Below are positions 18,511 to 28,020 of a stretch of DNA of 64,000 bases, piece after piece (the stretch's first letter is position 1; every line of letters begins with the position of its first letter). The position numbers were made by a program, and so were the translations under genes. The stretch is from NCBI RefSeq assembly GCF_003583935.1, contig NZ_QYRN01000002.1:372001-436000 (forward strand), given 5' to 3'. Source of the DNA: Aureimonas flava (GTDB taxonomy: Bacteria; Pseudomonadota; Alphaproteobacteria; Rhizobiales; Rhizobiaceae). Under the pieces are notes generated by a model that saw only the letters and a list, made by a program, of their open reading frames with translations, was not told the origin of the DNA and searched no databases.

Positions 18511-19389
18511 TCACTCGGTCCGTTCGTAGATGTTGCTCCGGATCAGCCGCAGCGGCAGATCGTGCGAGCGGATCGATTCGGCGTGGCCGAGAAACAGGAG
18601 CCCGCCGGGCCGCAGGTGGCGCAGGAGCTTGCCGATCACCGTGATCTGGAGCTCCGGCTGGAAGTAGATCAGGACGTTGCGGCAGAAGATCACGTCCATC
18701 ACCTGACCGGGCCGGTACTCGGCATGCATCAGGTTGATCCGGCCGAGGCGCACGTTGCGGCGCAGCTCGGGCCGCACGGTCAGCCTCCGGGCCGCCCCCC
18801 CGTCCGCTGGCATCAGGTATCTCTGGTGGAGCCGGGCCGGCACGCTGCGCGTCGCCTCCGCGTCGTAGACCGCCTCGCGCACGGCGGTCAGCATCCGCAC
18901 CGAGATGTCGGTGGCCGTCACCGACCAGGGAAACAGCGCGCCGCCGCCGGAAGCGTCGTCGGCGATCATCGCCAGGCTGTAGGCCTCCTGGCCGCTGGAC
19001 GAGGCGGCCGACCAGATGCGCAGGGCCCGCTCGCGGCCGCCCTCCGCCAGACGCCGCAGCTCGTCCGGCGTCAGGTAGTCGAAATGCGGCGGTTCGCGGA
19101 AGAACGACGTCTCGTTGGTGACCACGCAATCGGTGAAGGCCTGCAGCTCGGCGGCCCGTCCGGCGGGCGCGCGCAGGAAGGCGAGATAGGCGCGGAAGTC
19201 GTCGACGCCGACGGCCGCCAGGCGACGCCGCAGGCGGGTCTCCAGCAGCACCCGCTTGGCGTCGGTCATCACGATCCCGCAGCTCTCGTCCACCAGCCGG
19301 GCCAGTTCGCGAAAGGTGGGCATGTCGAGGCTGGCCGGGGGGACGGCGCCGGTCTGCCTGGTCTGCCGCTGGATCGCCGAGCGCACCAT
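18511..19389 (-). CDS. cheR: Chemotaxis protein methyltransferase CheR
   Basis: 292 residues. It methylates glutamates on chemoreceptors using S-adenosylmethionine. The N-terminal helical subdomain ([19 protein letters not shown]) is followed by TNETSFFRE, the SAM-binding loop [24 protein letters not shown], and FCRNVLIYF near the C-terminus, all standard CheR landmarks. No C-terminal receptor-tethering peptide is needed in this short form. The start is provisional: the ATG at 19389 lacks a clear Shine-Dalgarno, and Met23 is an alternative. It is in the che operon between the second cheW and cheB; its stop overlaps a possible GTG start of cheB. Confidence 0.95.
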   Translation of the reverse strand: MVRSAIQRQTRQTGAVPPASLDMPTFRELARLVDESCGIVMTDAKRVLLETRLRRRLAAVGVDDFRAYLAFLRAPAGRAAELQAFTDCVVTNETSFFREPPHFDYLTPDELRRLAEGGRERALRIWSAASSSGQEAYSLAMIADDASGGGALFPWSVTATDISVRMLTAVREAVYDAEATRSVPARLHQRYLMPADGGAARRLTVRPELRRNVRLGRINLMHAEYRPGQVMDVIFCRNVLIYFQPELQITVIGKLLRHLRPGGLLFLGHAESIRSHDLPLRLIRSNIYERTE

Positions 19390-19472
19390 TGGGGGATGTC
19401 CGAAATCGGAAAGGGAAGGAAGGGGACGGCGGGCCGGGCACGGCCCGCCGGATCGCGCGCGCGGGCTCCCGA

Positions 19473-19991
19473 TCAGGCGAACGCGAGGCGTTCGGTCTCG
19501 AACAGCGTCGGGATGTCGAGGAGGGTCAGGAACGTCTCGCCGCGCCGGCCGATGCCGGTCATGAAGGACGAGTCCCAGGTCTCGCCGAACTCGGGGGCCG
19601 GCTCGACCTCGCCATCGGCGAACTCGGTCACCTCGTGCACGGTGTCGGCGATCACCGCCACCGTGCGACGCACGCCGCCCGCCTCGAAGTCCAGGACCAC
19701 GATGCGGCTGTCGCCCGTGGGCTCCCCGTCCAGCGCGCCGCGCATGCGCAGCTTGGCCTGGAGGTCCACCACCGGCACGCCGCCGCCGCGGACGTCGATC
19801 ATGCCCAGAAGCAGCGGCGGAGCGTTGGGGATGGGCGCGATCGGCTTGTAGTCCAGGACCTCGCGCACATGGGCGACGCGGATGCCGAACGTCCCGCTGC
19901 CCAGCCGGAAGGTCAGGATCTCGCGCGCGGGCTCCTCCTCGGCCCCGTCGGGGCTGGATGGATCGTCGGACAGACCCGTGGCGAAGCTCAT
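19473..19991 (-). CDS. cheW: Chemotaxis coupling protein CheW (second copy)
   Basis: 172 residues with a single CheW domain: [20 protein letters not shown], then [20 protein letters not shown] and VVDLQAKL, with the conserved VRG region that contacts receptors. It links receptor tips to CheA in the array. The first ~25 residues are an acidic tail. Its ATG overlaps the stop of the transmembrane MCP gene (ATGA at 19988-19991), which suggests it is made in proportion to that receptor. The 83-base gap to cheR contains no gene. This copy differs from the upstream cheW (22080-22571), so the two may serve different receptors. Confidence 0.93.
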   Translation of the reverse strand: MSFATGLSDDPSSPDGAEEEPAREILTFRLGSGTFGIRVAHVREVLDYKPIAPIPNAPPLLLGMIDVRGGGVPVVDLQAKLRMRGALDGEPTGDSRIVVLDFEAGGVRRTVAVIADTVHEVTEFADGEVEPAPEFGETWDSSFMTGIGRRGETFLTLLDIPTLFETERLAFA

Positions 19992-22033
19992 GCGCTCATC
20001 CTCTCGAACTCGGCGTCCTTCGCCTCGCCCCCGAGGTCGAGATCGAAGCCGCCCCGGGTCGCGGGCCGGGGAGCGGCCTTGGGCCTGGACACGGCGCCCG
20101 CGGCGAAGCGGTCCACCGTGGCCTGGAGCGCGCGCACGTCGCGCCCGGCGGCCGCCACGGGCCTCGCCGCCCTGGAGCCCTCGTCGAGGCGGAAGAAGGC
20201 GGCGCGGTCGTTGAGGCGGCCGGCCTCGGCGGACAGTTGCTCGGCGGTGGCCGACATCTCGTTGGCGGCCGAGGCGTTCTGCTGGGTGACCTGGTCGAGC
20301 TGCTGGATCGCCTCGTTGATCTGCTGGGCGCCGGCGTTCTGCTCGCGGCAGGCGGCCGAGATCTCGGCGACCAGTTCCGCGGTGCGCTGGATGTCGGGCA
20401 CGAGCTGCTGCAGCATCCCGCCCGCCTCCTCGGCGACCTTCAGCGTCGAGCCCGACAGCGACCCGATCTCGGAGGCCGCGATCTGCGAGCGCTCCGCCAG
20501 CTTGCGCACCTCCGAGGCCACCACCGCGAAGCCCTTGCCGTGCTGGCCCGCCCGCGCCGCCTCGATCGCCGCGTTCAGCGCCAGGAGGTCGGTCTGCCGC
20601 GCGATCTCCTGCACGATGCGGATCTTGTCGGCGATGGTGCGCATCGCCGCCACCGAGTTGGCCACCGCCTCGCCGCTGCGCTCCGCGCTGCTCGACGCCT
20701 GCGCGGCGATCTTCTCCGTGGTCGAGGCGTTCTCCGAGTTCTGTCGGATGTTGGCCGCCATCTCCTCCATCGCGGACGACGCCTGCTCCGTCGCCGCGGC
20801 CTGCTCGCTGGAGCCCTGGCTGAGCTGCTCGGCGGTGGCGGACGACTGCTGGGACCCGGCGGCCACCTGGCTGGCCGAGCCGGTGACATCGGACACGATG
20901 GAGCGCAGGTTCTCGGTCATCGCGTTCATGGCGCGCAGGAGGTCGCCGATCTCGTCCTGCCCGCGCGCGTCCACCACCTGCGTCAGGTCGCCCGCGCCGA
21001 TGTCCTCGGCCAGCTTCACCGAACGCTGCAGGCCGCGCGAGATCGAGATGGCCATCCAGGCGGCCGCCGCCGCGCCGATCGCGATCGCCCCCAGCACGAT
21101 GGCGATCATCATGTTGCGGATCGCGGCGTAGTTGTCCTGCGTCTGGGCGATGATGCCGTTGGCCGTCTCCTGGGTGCGGGCGACGAAGGTCTTGATCGCG
21201 GCGGCCGCCTTCGCCGACTCGGGCGCGACCGTGCTGCCGAACACCGCGGCGCCCGCCTTGAACGGGCTGTTCAGGCCACACTTGGCCAGTTCGAGCTGCC
21301 GGTCGTGCAGCGCCTGCCAGCGGTCCCGGATCTGGGCGGCCGCGGCCGTGCCGAGCGCGTCGGTGCCGGGAACCGTCGACAGGACCTCGGCGAGGTTGCG
21401 ATCCGCGTCGTCCAGCTCGCGCATCGCCGCTGCGGACTTGGCGTCGTCGGCATAGTCGATCGTGGAGATCATGGCGAGCTGGGACCGGGTGACGATCGTG
21501 CCGAGCTGCTCGGCGACGGCGGCCGCGGCGGCGGAGCGGTCGGCGCGGGCGAACCGGTCGATCTCGGCGCGCATCGCCTCCACAAGCGGCTCCGTCTCGG
21601 CGAGCGACGTTCCGCCCGCGTAGGGGTCGACGCCCAGCACCGCGTCGAAGGCGTCGTCCGTGACCTTGTGGAAGACCGACAGCGCTGCGGCGAACTCGGC
21701 CAGCTCGCCCTTGCGCGATTCCGCGATGCTGGCGTCGAGCGTCTGCAGATTGGCCTGGACCTTGTTCCAGGACGCCTCGTAGCCGGCCTTCAGCGCCTCG
21801 ATCTCGGCGGGTTCGGTGGCCACCAGCGACCGGTTCAGGATGCGCCGAACGTCGCGGACCTCGTTGTCGACCTCCTGCGCCAGCCGCACCTGGGCGAAGG
21901 GGCGCTCGGCGAAGTCGAGCAGGCTCCGGTTGCTTTCCCCGAGGCTGGAGACGCCGAAGTAGCCCGCGGCACCCAGAAGGGCGAGGACGGCGCCGAAGGA
22001 GCCGACGAGTTTGGTCTTGATGGTGACGCGCAT
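19988..22033 (-). CDS. Transmembrane methyl-accepting chemotaxis protein
   Basis: 681 residues. TM1 is at about 9-30 and TM2 at about 308-332, enclosing a ~275-residue helical periplasmic ligand domain with no PAS/Cache signature I recognise. A HAMP domain follows (~331-385). The signalling domain has the hairpin tip [20 protein letters not shown] and [16 protein letters not shown]. The C-terminal tail (~625-681) is Ala/Pro/Asp-rich and lacks a clear CheR-binding pentapeptide. It senses an unknown periplasmic ligand and controls CheA through CheW. The location inside the che operon between two cheW genes marks it as the operon's dedicated receptor. Confidence 0.93.
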   Translation of the reverse strand: MRVTIKTKLVGSFGAVLALLGAAGYFGVSSLGESNRSLLDFAERPFAQVRLAQEVDNEVRDVRRILNRSLVATEPAEIEALKAGYEASWNKVQANLQTLDASIAESRKGELAEFAAALSVFHKVTDDAFDAVLGVDPYAGGTSLAETEPLVEAMRAEIDRFARADRSAAAAAVAEQLGTIVTRSQLAMISTIDYADDAKSAAAMRELDDADRNLAEVLSTVPGTDALGTAAAAQIRDRWQALHDRQLELAKCGLNSPFKAGAAVFGSTVAPESAKAAAAIKTFVARTQETANGIIAQTQDNYAAIRNMMIAIVLGAIAIGAAAAAWMAISISRGLQRSVKLAEDIGAGDLTQVVDARGQDEIGDLLRAMNAMTENLRSIVSDVTGSASQVAAGSQQSSATAEQLSQGSSEQAAATEQASSAMEEMAANIRQNSENASTTEKIAAQASSSAERSGEAVANSVAAMRTIADKIRIVQEIARQTDLLALNAAIEAARAGQHGKGFAVVASEVRKLAERSQIAASEIGSLSGSTLKVAEEAGGMLQQLVPDIQRTAELVAEISAACREQNAGAQQINEAIQQLDQVTQQNASAANEMSATAEQLSAEAGRLNDRAAFFRLDEGSRAARPVAAAGRDVRALQATVDRFAAGAVSRPKAAPRPATRGGFDLDLGGEAKDAEFERMSA

Positions 22034-22079
22034 CTTGCGGAAGGTCCGGTTCCAGGGGCCGATGGGGAGAGGGAGGATG

Positions 22080-22571
22080 TCAGGCGTGGGCGGGCGAGGC
22101 GTCCGCGCCGAGCACGACCGCGAGATCGACGAGCACCACGATGCGCCCCGCGTGCCGGGCGACGCCCGACAGGAACCGCAGCGGCCAGCGTGTGCCGTTC
22201 TCCGGCACCGGCTCCACCGCGCCGCGGTCCAGCGCGACGACCTCGTGGACGGCGTCGGCCTTGATGGCGACCAGGAACCCCTCGCCGCCGACCTCCACGC
22301 GAGACACCACGACGCGCGAGCTCGCCGTGTCGGCGACGGGCGGCATGTCCAGCCGGCACCGCAGGTCGACCAGGGGCATGATGTTGCCGCGCACGTTGAC
22401 GAGGCCGGGGGCGAAGTCGGGCGCGTTCGGCACCCGCGTGACGGCCGGAGGGTCGAGTACCTCGTGGACGGCCTCCACCCGCAGGGCGAAGAGGTCCTCG
22501 CCCAGGGAAACGGTGAGGAAGTCCTCGGGCGGGGCGCCGGGCGCGCCCGCGGCGGGAATGGCGTGGCTCAT
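22080..22571 (-). CDS. cheW: Chemotaxis coupling protein CheW (first copy)
   Basis: 163 residues, one CheW domain: [20 protein letters not shown], then [20 protein letters not shown] and LVDLRCRL. It bridges CheA and receptors. The ATG at 22571 has GGAG seven bases upstream. It follows cheA by 14 bases and precedes the transmembrane receptor gene. Only about half of its core is shared by eye with the other CheW, so the two are not a recent duplication. Confidence 0.93.
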   Translation of the reverse strand: MSHAIPAAGAPGAPPEDFLTVSLGEDLFALRVEAVHEVLDPPAVTRVPNAPDFAPGLVNVRGNIMPLVDLRCRLDMPPVADTASSRVVVSRVEVGGEGFLVAIKADAVHEVVALDRGAVEPVPENGTRWPLRFLSGVARHAGRIVVLVDLAVVLGADASPAHA

Positions 22572-22585
22572 GGCGGGGCTCCGGC

Positions 22586-24562
22586 TCAGGCGGCGAGGCG
22601 TTCGGCGCGCGGGGCGCCGGCCTGGCGGACCAGCGAGTTGACGTCCAGGATGAGCGCCACCGAGCCGTCGCCGAGGATGGTCGCGCCCGCCAGGCCCGGC
22701 GTGTGCCGATGCAGGGGCGAGAGCGGCTTGATCACGGTCTGGTGCTGGCCCACCACCTGGTCCACCACCATGCCGACCCGTCCGGTGTCGGTGTCGGCGA
22801 CCACCACGATGCCGTCCTCGCGGCCGGTCCCGCCGAACACGTCGTCCAGGCGCAGGATCGGCACCATCGTGTGGCGGATGTCGACGAAGTTGCGGCCCGA
22901 GGAGGTGCGGCCTTCGATCGAGGACAGCTCGACGCATTCCTCCACGTTGGCGAGCGGCAGGATGCACTTCGTGCCGCCGACGCTGACCAGCAGCCCGTCG
23001 ATGATGGCCAAGGTCAGCGGCAGGCGCAGGGTGAAGCGCGTGCCCCGGCCGGGCTCGGTGGCGATCTCGATCGAGCCGTGCAGCTCGCCGATCGTGCGCC
23101 GCACGACGTCCATGCCGACGCCGCGCCCCGACAGGTTGGAGACAGCCGCCGCGGTGGACAGGCCGGGATGGAAGATCAGCTCGTCGATCTCGCGCTCCGC
23201 CGGCGTCGCACCCTCGGCCACGATGCCGGCGGCGCGCGCCTTCTCCAGGATGCGCCCGCGATCGAGCCCGGCGCCGTCGTCCTCGACGGCGATGATCACC
23301 TCGGTGCCGGACTGGCGGGCCGAGAGGCGGAGCGAGCCGCGCCGGGGCTTGCCGGCGGCCAGGCGCCGGTCCTGCCGCTCGATGCCGTGGTCGATCGAGT
23401 TGCGGATGATGTGGACGAGCGGGTCGCCGAGCCGGTCCAGCACCGTCTTGTCGAGCTCGGTGTCCTCGCCCGACAGGACGAGGTCGATCTCCTTGCCGAG
23501 GTCGCCCGACAGGTCGCGCACCACGCGGCGGTAGCGGCTGAACAGCGTGTCGATGGGCAGCATGCGCATGTCCATCGCCGAGTCGCGCAGGTCCGCCGAG
23601 ATGCGCTCGATCTCCTCCACCACGGCGGTGAGCGCCGGGTCGTGCCGCTGGTGGGTGAGCGCGATCAGGCGCGCCTGGGCGATCACCAGCTCGCCGACCT
23701 GGTCGAGCAGCGTGTCGAGGCGCGCGGCCGACACGCGCACGCTGGCCTCGGGCGAGGCCTGTGCGAGCGTCCTCGCCCCGGCCTCGCCGCTCTGCGCGGG
23801 CGCCGTGGCGGCCGGAGCGGGGGTCGGAGCGGGCGCGGCCGGCGCGGCATCGGCTGCCGGGCCGAGGTCCTCGATCGCGACGGCGCCAGGCTCGTCCACG
23901 AAGATGAACACGTCCTCGATCGCCTCGCGGCCGCGCCCCGTGGTCAGCACCACGCGCCAGGCGAGGTGAAGCGCCGTGGGCGCCAGGAGCGCGAGCTCGG
24001 GAAGGGCGTCGGCCAGAACCTCCACCTCGGCCGGGCCGAGCGCGCGCAGCTCGTCCAGGAGCGCCAGCGGATTGGTGCCGAACAGCAGCGCGTTGGCCGG
24101 CAGGCGCAAGGTCACGGCGAAGCGATGCGCGTCGGCGCCGGCGGGCGCGGCGGCGGCGAACCCTGCGGCGGCCGGGGCGGCGCCCCGCGGACCGCCGACC
24201 TCAGCCTCCAGCGCGGCCACGAGCTCGGCGCTGCGCGCGGCCAGGCCCGGTGCCGGCTCGAACAGGAGGCGGCGGATTTGGTCGGCGGCGGCCAGGAGCA
24301 CGCCCACCAGCGCGGGCGTCAGCGGCACCTCGCCGCGGCGCACCGTCTCGAACGCGTCCTCCAGCTTGTGGGCGAAGGCGGCCATCTCGGGCGGGCCGAA
24401 CATGCCGCCCGACCCCTTCAGCGTATGGAGGGCGCGAAAGGTCGTGTTGATCAGCTCGGCGTCGCCGGGGCGCGCCTCGAGGTCGAGCAGCGCCACCTCG
24501 AGCTGCTCCAGAAGGTCGCGCGCCTCGTTCAGGAAGATCTCGACGGCGTTGCCGCTGGTCAT
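22586..24562 (-). CDS. cheA: Chemotaxis histidine kinase CheA
   Basis: 658 residues. The P1 phosphotransfer domain carries the phosphorylated His46 (ALHTLKGSGG). A central P2-like region (~145-235) and an Ala/Pro linker (~238-265) follow. The P3 dimerisation domain is at ~275-345, the P4 ATPase at ~345-515 with N box HIIRNSIDHGIE (384-395) and G boxes EDDGAGLD and GRGVGMDVVRRT, and the P5 CheW-like regulatory domain at ~516-645. It autophosphorylates under receptor control and passes phosphate to CheY and CheB. It is second after cheY, five bases downstream. No cheZ or cheD is present, so the CheY-P sink must be elsewhere or intrinsic. Confidence 0.96.
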   Translation of the reverse strand: MTSGNAVEIFLNEARDLLEQLEVALLDLEARPGDAELINTTFRALHTLKGSGGMFGPPEMAAFAHKLEDAFETVRRGEVPLTPALVGVLLAAADQIRRLLFEPAPGLAARSAELVAALEAEVGGPRGAAPAAAGFAAAAPAGADAHRFAVTLRLPANALLFGTNPLALLDELRALGPAEVEVLADALPELALLAPTALHLAWRVVLTTGRGREAIEDVFIFVDEPGAVAIEDLGPAADAAPAAPAPTPAPAATAPAQSGEAGARTLAQASPEASVRVSAARLDTLLDQVGELVIAQARLIALTHQRHDPALTAVVEEIERISADLRDSAMDMRMLPIDTLFSRYRRVVRDLSGDLGKEIDLVLSGEDTELDKTVLDRLGDPLVHIIRNSIDHGIERQDRRLAAGKPRRGSLRLSARQSGTEVIIAVEDDGAGLDRGRILEKARAAGIVAEGATPAEREIDELIFHPGLSTAAAVSNLSGRGVGMDVVRRTIGELHGSIEIATEPGRGTRFTLRLPLTLAIIDGLLVSVGGTKCILPLANVEECVELSSIEGRTSSGRNFVDIRHTMVPILRLDDVFGGTGREDGIVVVADTDTGRVGMVVDQVVGQHQTVIKPLSPLHRHTPGLAGATILGDGSVALILDVNSLVRQAGAPRAERLAA

Positions 24563-24567
24563 GGCGG

Positions 24568-24936
24568 TCAGGCCCCGATCAGCTTGTTGACCACCGCCAG
24601 GAGCCGGGTCTGGTCGAAGGGCTTGACGATCCAGCCGGTCGCGCCCGCCGCCCGGCCGGCGGCCTTCTTGGCCTCGTCGGACTCGGTGGTGAGCATGACG
24701 ATCGGCATGCCGGCATGCTCGGGCATGGCGCGGATCCGGCCGATCATCGTGATCCCGTCCATGTTGGGCATGTTGAGATCGGTGATCACCAGCGCGAAAC
24801 GGCCGCCGGCCAGCTTGCCGAGGGCGTCGAGACCGTCCTCCGCGGTGGTGGGCGCATAGCCGGCCGTTTCCAGCGTGAAGGAAAGCATCTGACGGACGCT
24901 GGCGGAATCGTCGACGCAGAGAACGGGCTTGCCCAT
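24568..24936 (-). CDS. cheY: Chemotaxis response regulator CheY
   Basis: 122 residues, a bare receiver domain: [17 protein letters not shown] with the acidic pair, the phosphoacceptor Asp in LVITDLNMPNMDG, Thr in MLTTES, and the conserved Lys in IVKPFDQ. It binds the flagellar motor, or serves as a phosphate sink, when phosphorylated by CheA. The ATG at 24936 is preferred over an in-frame TTG three codons earlier because AAGG precedes it by nine bases. It lies between the STAS gene and cheA. Confidence 0.94.
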   Translation of the reverse strand: MGKPVLCVDDSASVRQMLSFTLETAGYAPTTAEDGLDALGKLAGGRFALVITDLNMPNMDGITMIGRIRAMPEHAGMPIVMLTTESDEAKKAAGRAAGATGWIVKPFDQTRLLAVVNKLIGA

Positions 24937-24963
24937 GGGGTCCAACCTTTTTTCGTGATGTGA

Positions 24964-25242
24964 TCAGGCGCGCGCGCTCTCGGCCCAGCCGTCCAGGCCG
25001 GCGCGCCCGAGAAGCTCGCGGACCGCCGGCGAGGGCAGGAGGGTGGTGGCAAGGCCCCGCGCGGCGGCCGCGCGCCGAGCGGCGACCAGGAGCTGGGTCA
25101 GGCTGACGTCGGCCTCCGCCACCCCGGTGGCATCGATCAGAAGGCCGTCCGCGGCGTGGCGGAGCATGTGCTCGCTTAAGGCGGCATGGATCGCTTCGGC
25201 CTGCGACAGGGTGCAGGCTTCGCCAAGCGTGAAGGGCGTCAT
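24964..25242 (-). CDS. STAS-domain protein heading the che operon
   Basis: 92 residues, a single STAS fold: central strand GLLIDATGVAEADVSLTQLL corresponds to the SpoIIAA phospho-loop (D.sG....D.S), with a Ser kept near the helix start. STAS proteins of this size act as anti-anti-sigma factors or as phospho-switch subunits. In several alphaproteobacterial che clusters such a gene precedes cheY, but its job there is not settled. No partner anti-sigma kinase is visible in the window. The start ATG 25242 (an in-frame GTG is one codon earlier) is the first gene after the AT-rich promoter region, so it is probably the operon leader gene. Confidence 0.8.
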   Translation of the reverse strand: MTPFTLGEACTLSQAEAIHAALSEHMLRHAADGLLIDATGVAEADVSLTQLLVAARRAAAARGLATTLLPSPAVRELLGRAGLDGWAESARA

Positions 25243-25639
25243 CACCGTCGGTCCGGGGTGTGTTCGATAGTCGGCTTATGAATAAAGTCCATTCGTTAAA
25301 ATAAGCATTCCGGAAACCACTCGCGCAGCGTGCGCCATCTCGCGCCAGAGGCGTAAAAGCCGTTTCGTGCCAACGCCTTCGCCCTTCCGGAAACGCGGGT
25401 GGGCAAGGCGTTTCAGGCCTGGCGCCGCCCCTGCGCCGAGCCCTCGCGCGGCCCGCTGGTCGGCGCGATCTTCACGCTTCGCTCACCCTGTTCGCGGAAT
25501 GGGGGTGGACCGCCCCGGCGGTCGGTTCGCCCGCCCGGCGGTCCGGCCCGGTGCATCGCGCGCGCGGGCCGTCGGCGCCCGGTTTGCCGAGCGGCGCGTG
25601 CGCGCGCACAATCGCGGCGAATCGACCGGAGACGCCGCC
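25243..25639. promoter_or_regulatory. Divergent intergenic region, che operon / glutaryl-CoA dehydrogenase
   Basis: 397 bases without a gene I can support. An AT-rich segment at about 25274-25312 stands out against the GC-rich background and is the likely promoter zone of the leftward che operon. The remainder, up to the gcdH start, is GC-rich, and open frames through it are Arg/Pro-rich and not convincing. I see no strong hairpin or operator. Confidence 0.4.
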
Positions 25640-26863
25640 ATGTCCGCCCTGCCCTCGCCCGCCGTCGCCACCGCCGCCGCCGAACGGGCGGTGTTCCAGT
25701 GGGCCGACCCCTTTCGGCTGGAGGACCAGCTCAGCGAGGACGAGCGGCTGATCTTCGCCACGGCCACGCAGTTCGCCGAGGAGCGCCTGCGCCCGCGCGT
25801 GGTGGAGGCCTATGCGCGCGAGGAGACCGACCCGTCGATCTTCGCGGAGATGGGCGCGCTGGGTCTCCTGGGCGTGACGCTGCCCGAGGACTACGGCGGC
25901 GCAGGCGCGTCCTACGTGTCCTACGGGCTCGTGGCGCGGGCGGTGGAGCGGGTGGATTCGGGCTACCGCTCGATGATGAGCGTGCAGTCCTCGCTGGTGA
26001 TGTACCCGATCCACGCCTACGGAACGCCGGCGCAGCACCGCGCCTACCTGCCGCGTCTGGCCAGCGGCGAGTGGATCGGCTGCTTCGGCCTCACCGAGCC
26101 CGACGCCGGCTCCGATCCGGCCGGCATGCGCACGCGCGCGCACAAGATCGACGGCGGCTACAGCCTGTCGGGCGCCAAGACCTGGATCTCCAACGCCCCG
26201 ATCGCCGACGTCTTCGTGGTCTGGGCGAAGTCCGACGCACACGACGGGGCGATCCGGGGCTTCGTCCTCGAAAAGGGCACGAAGGGCCTGTCCGCGCCCC
26301 GGATCGAGGGCAAGCTCTCGCTGCGCGCCTCGGTCACCGGCGAGATCGTGATGGACGGGGTGGAGGTCGGCGAAGACGCGCTGCTTCCGGGCGTGTCCGG
26401 CCTCAAGGGGCCGTTCGGCTGCCTCAACCGCGCCCGCTACGGCATATCCTGGGGCGCCATGGGCGCCGCCGAGGACTGCTGGCACCGCGCCCGCGCCTAC
26501 ACGCTGGAGCGCACCCAGTTCGGCCGCCCGCTCGCCCAGACGCAGCTCGTGCAGCGCAAGCTCGCCGACATGCAGACCGAGATCGCGCTCGGCCTGCAGG
26601 CGGCCCTGCGCGTCGGCCGCCTCCTGGACGAGGGGCGCATGGCCCCGGAGATGATCTCCCTGGTGAAGCGCAACAACTGCGGCAAGGCGCTCGACATCGC
26701 CCGGGCCGCGCGGGACATGCACGGGGGCAACGGCATCATGGGCGAGTACCACGTGATGCGCCACGCGCAGAACCTCGAGACCGTGAACACCTACGAGGGC
26801 ACGCACGACGTCCATGCCCTGATCCTCGGCCGCGCCCAGACCGGGCTCCAGGCCTTCTTCTGA
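25640..26863 (+). CDS. gcdH: Glutaryl-CoA dehydrogenase
   Basis: 407 residues, acyl-CoA dehydrogenase fold. It oxidises and decarboxylates glutaryl-CoA to crotonyl-CoA with FAD, the last dedicated step of lysine, hydroxylysine and tryptophan breakdown. Landmarks are [19 protein letters not shown], the FAD/substrate segment [34 protein letters not shown], and the catalytic Glu in [17 protein letters not shown], a GcdH-type signature. [14 protein letters not shown] is also typical of GcdH rather than short-chain dehydrogenases. The ATG at 25640 begins the conserved protein; longer upstream frames are Arg-rich. The TGA overlaps the ATG of the CoA-transferase gene, so the two are coupled. Confidence 0.9.
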   Translation: MSALPSPAVATAAAERAVFQWADPFRLEDQLSEDERLIFATATQFAEERLRPRVVEAYAREETDPSIFAEMGALGLLGVTLPEDYGGAGASYVSYGLVARAVERVDSGYRSMMSVQSSLVMYPIHAYGTPAQHRAYLPRLASGEWIGCFGLTEPDAGSDPAGMRTRAHKIDGGYSLSGAKTWISNAPIADVFVVWAKSDAHDGAIRGFVLEKGTKGLSAPRIEGKLSLRASVTGEIVMDGVEVGEDALLPGVSGLKGPFGCLNRARYGISWGAMGAAEDCWHRARAYTLERTQFGRPLAQTQLVQRKLADMQTEIALGLQAALRVGRLLDEGRMAPEMISLVKRNNCGKALDIARAARDMHGGNGIMGEYHVMRHAQNLETVNTYEGTHDVHALILGRAQTGLQAFF

Positions 26864-27999
26864 TGGGCGCCGCGCCGCTGGAGGGGCTCAAGGTGCTGGA
26901 GCTCGCCCGGATCCTCGCCGGGCCCTGGATCGGCCAGACGCTGGCCGATCTCGGCGCGGAGGTGATCAAGGTCGAGGCGCCGGAGGGCGACGACACCCGC
27001 CGCTGGGGTCCGCCCTTCGTGGAGCACGGGGGCGAGCGGGCGGCCGCCTATTTCCACGCCTGCAACCGGGGCAAGCGGTCGGTGGTGGCCGATTTCGCCA
27101 CGCCGGAGGGCCGCGCCCTGGTGCGGCGGCTGGCGGGCGAGGCCGACGTCCTGGTCGAGAACTTCAAGGTCGGCGGGCTCGCGCGCTACGGGCTCGACTA
27201 CGCGAGCCTGTCGGCGGCGAACCCGCGCCTCGTCTACTGCTCCCTCACCGGCTTCGGCCAGGACGGGCCCTACGCCGCCAGGGCCGGCTACGACTTCATG
27301 ATCCAGGCCATGGGCGGGATCATGCACCTCACGGGCGAGCCGGAGGGCGCGCCGCAGAAGATCGGCGTGGCGCTCGCCGACATCGTCACAGGCCTCTACG
27401 GCACGATCGCCATCCAGGCGGCGCTGGCGCGACGCGAGCGCACCGGGCGCGGCGACCATATCGACATGGCGCTGATGGACTGCATGGCCGGCGTGCTCGC
27501 CAACCAGGCGCTGAACCACTTCGCCGGCGGCGCGGCGCCCCGCCGCCTCGGCAACGCCCATCCCAACATCGTGCCCTACCAGGCCTTCGCGGTCTCCGAC
27601 GGACACGTGGTGGTGGCCTGCGGCAACGACCGGCAGTTCGCCCGGTTCGCCGGCGTGCTCGGCGAGGCGGACCTTGCGGCGGATCCGCGCTTTCGCACCA
27701 ACGAGGCGCGCGTGGCGAACCGCGCCGCGCTGGTGCCGATCCTGGAGGCGCGGCTCCTCCGGACGACGCGCGACGCGCTGCTCGAGGCGCTGGAGCGCGA
27801 GGGCGTGCCGGCCGGGCCGATCAACACGCTGGACGACGTCTTCGCCGACCCGCAGGTCGTCCATCGCGGCCTGCGGATCGACCCGGAGGGCGTGCCGGGC
27901 CTTCGCACGCCGATCCGCTTCCGCGAAGCCGAGCTCTCGCTCGCCCGCGCCTCGCCGCGCCTCGGCGACGGCGGAACCGCTGGCTTCGGCGAAGGGTGA
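26863..27999 (+). CDS. CaiB/BaiF (family III) CoA-transferase, probably glutarate-acting
   Basis: 378 residues. Family III CoA-transferases move CoA between carboxylic acids through an aspartyl-CoA intermediate. Seen here: LEGLKVLELARILAGPW, DLGAEVIKVEAPEGDDTR, the catalytic Asp in GDHIDMALMDCMAGVLANQA, and the C-terminal GPINTLDDVFADPQV. Mammalian SUGCT (succinyl-CoA:glutarate CoA-transferase) belongs to this family and feeds GcdH. The TGATG junction with gcdH strongly suggests the same substrate, glutarate, here. Substrate assignment is from context; the family is certain. Confidence 0.85.
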   Translation: MGAAPLEGLKVLELARILAGPWIGQTLADLGAEVIKVEAPEGDDTRRWGPPFVEHGGERAAAYFHACNRGKRSVVADFATPEGRALVRRLAGEADVLVENFKVGGLARYGLDYASLSAANPRLVYCSLTGFGQDGPYAARAGYDFMIQAMGGIMHLTGEPEGAPQKIGVALADIVTGLYGTIAIQAALARRERTGRGDHIDMALMDCMAGVLANQALNHFAGGAAPRRLGNAHPNIVPYQAFAVSDGHVVVACGNDRQFARFAGVLGEADLAADPRFRTNEARVANRAALVPILEARLLRTTRDALLEALEREGVPAGPINTLDDVFADPQVVHRGLRIDPEGVPGLRTPIRFREAELSLARASPRLGDGGTAGFGEG

Positions 28000-28020
28000 G
28001 GCGCCGGCCGGCCGCGCGCG

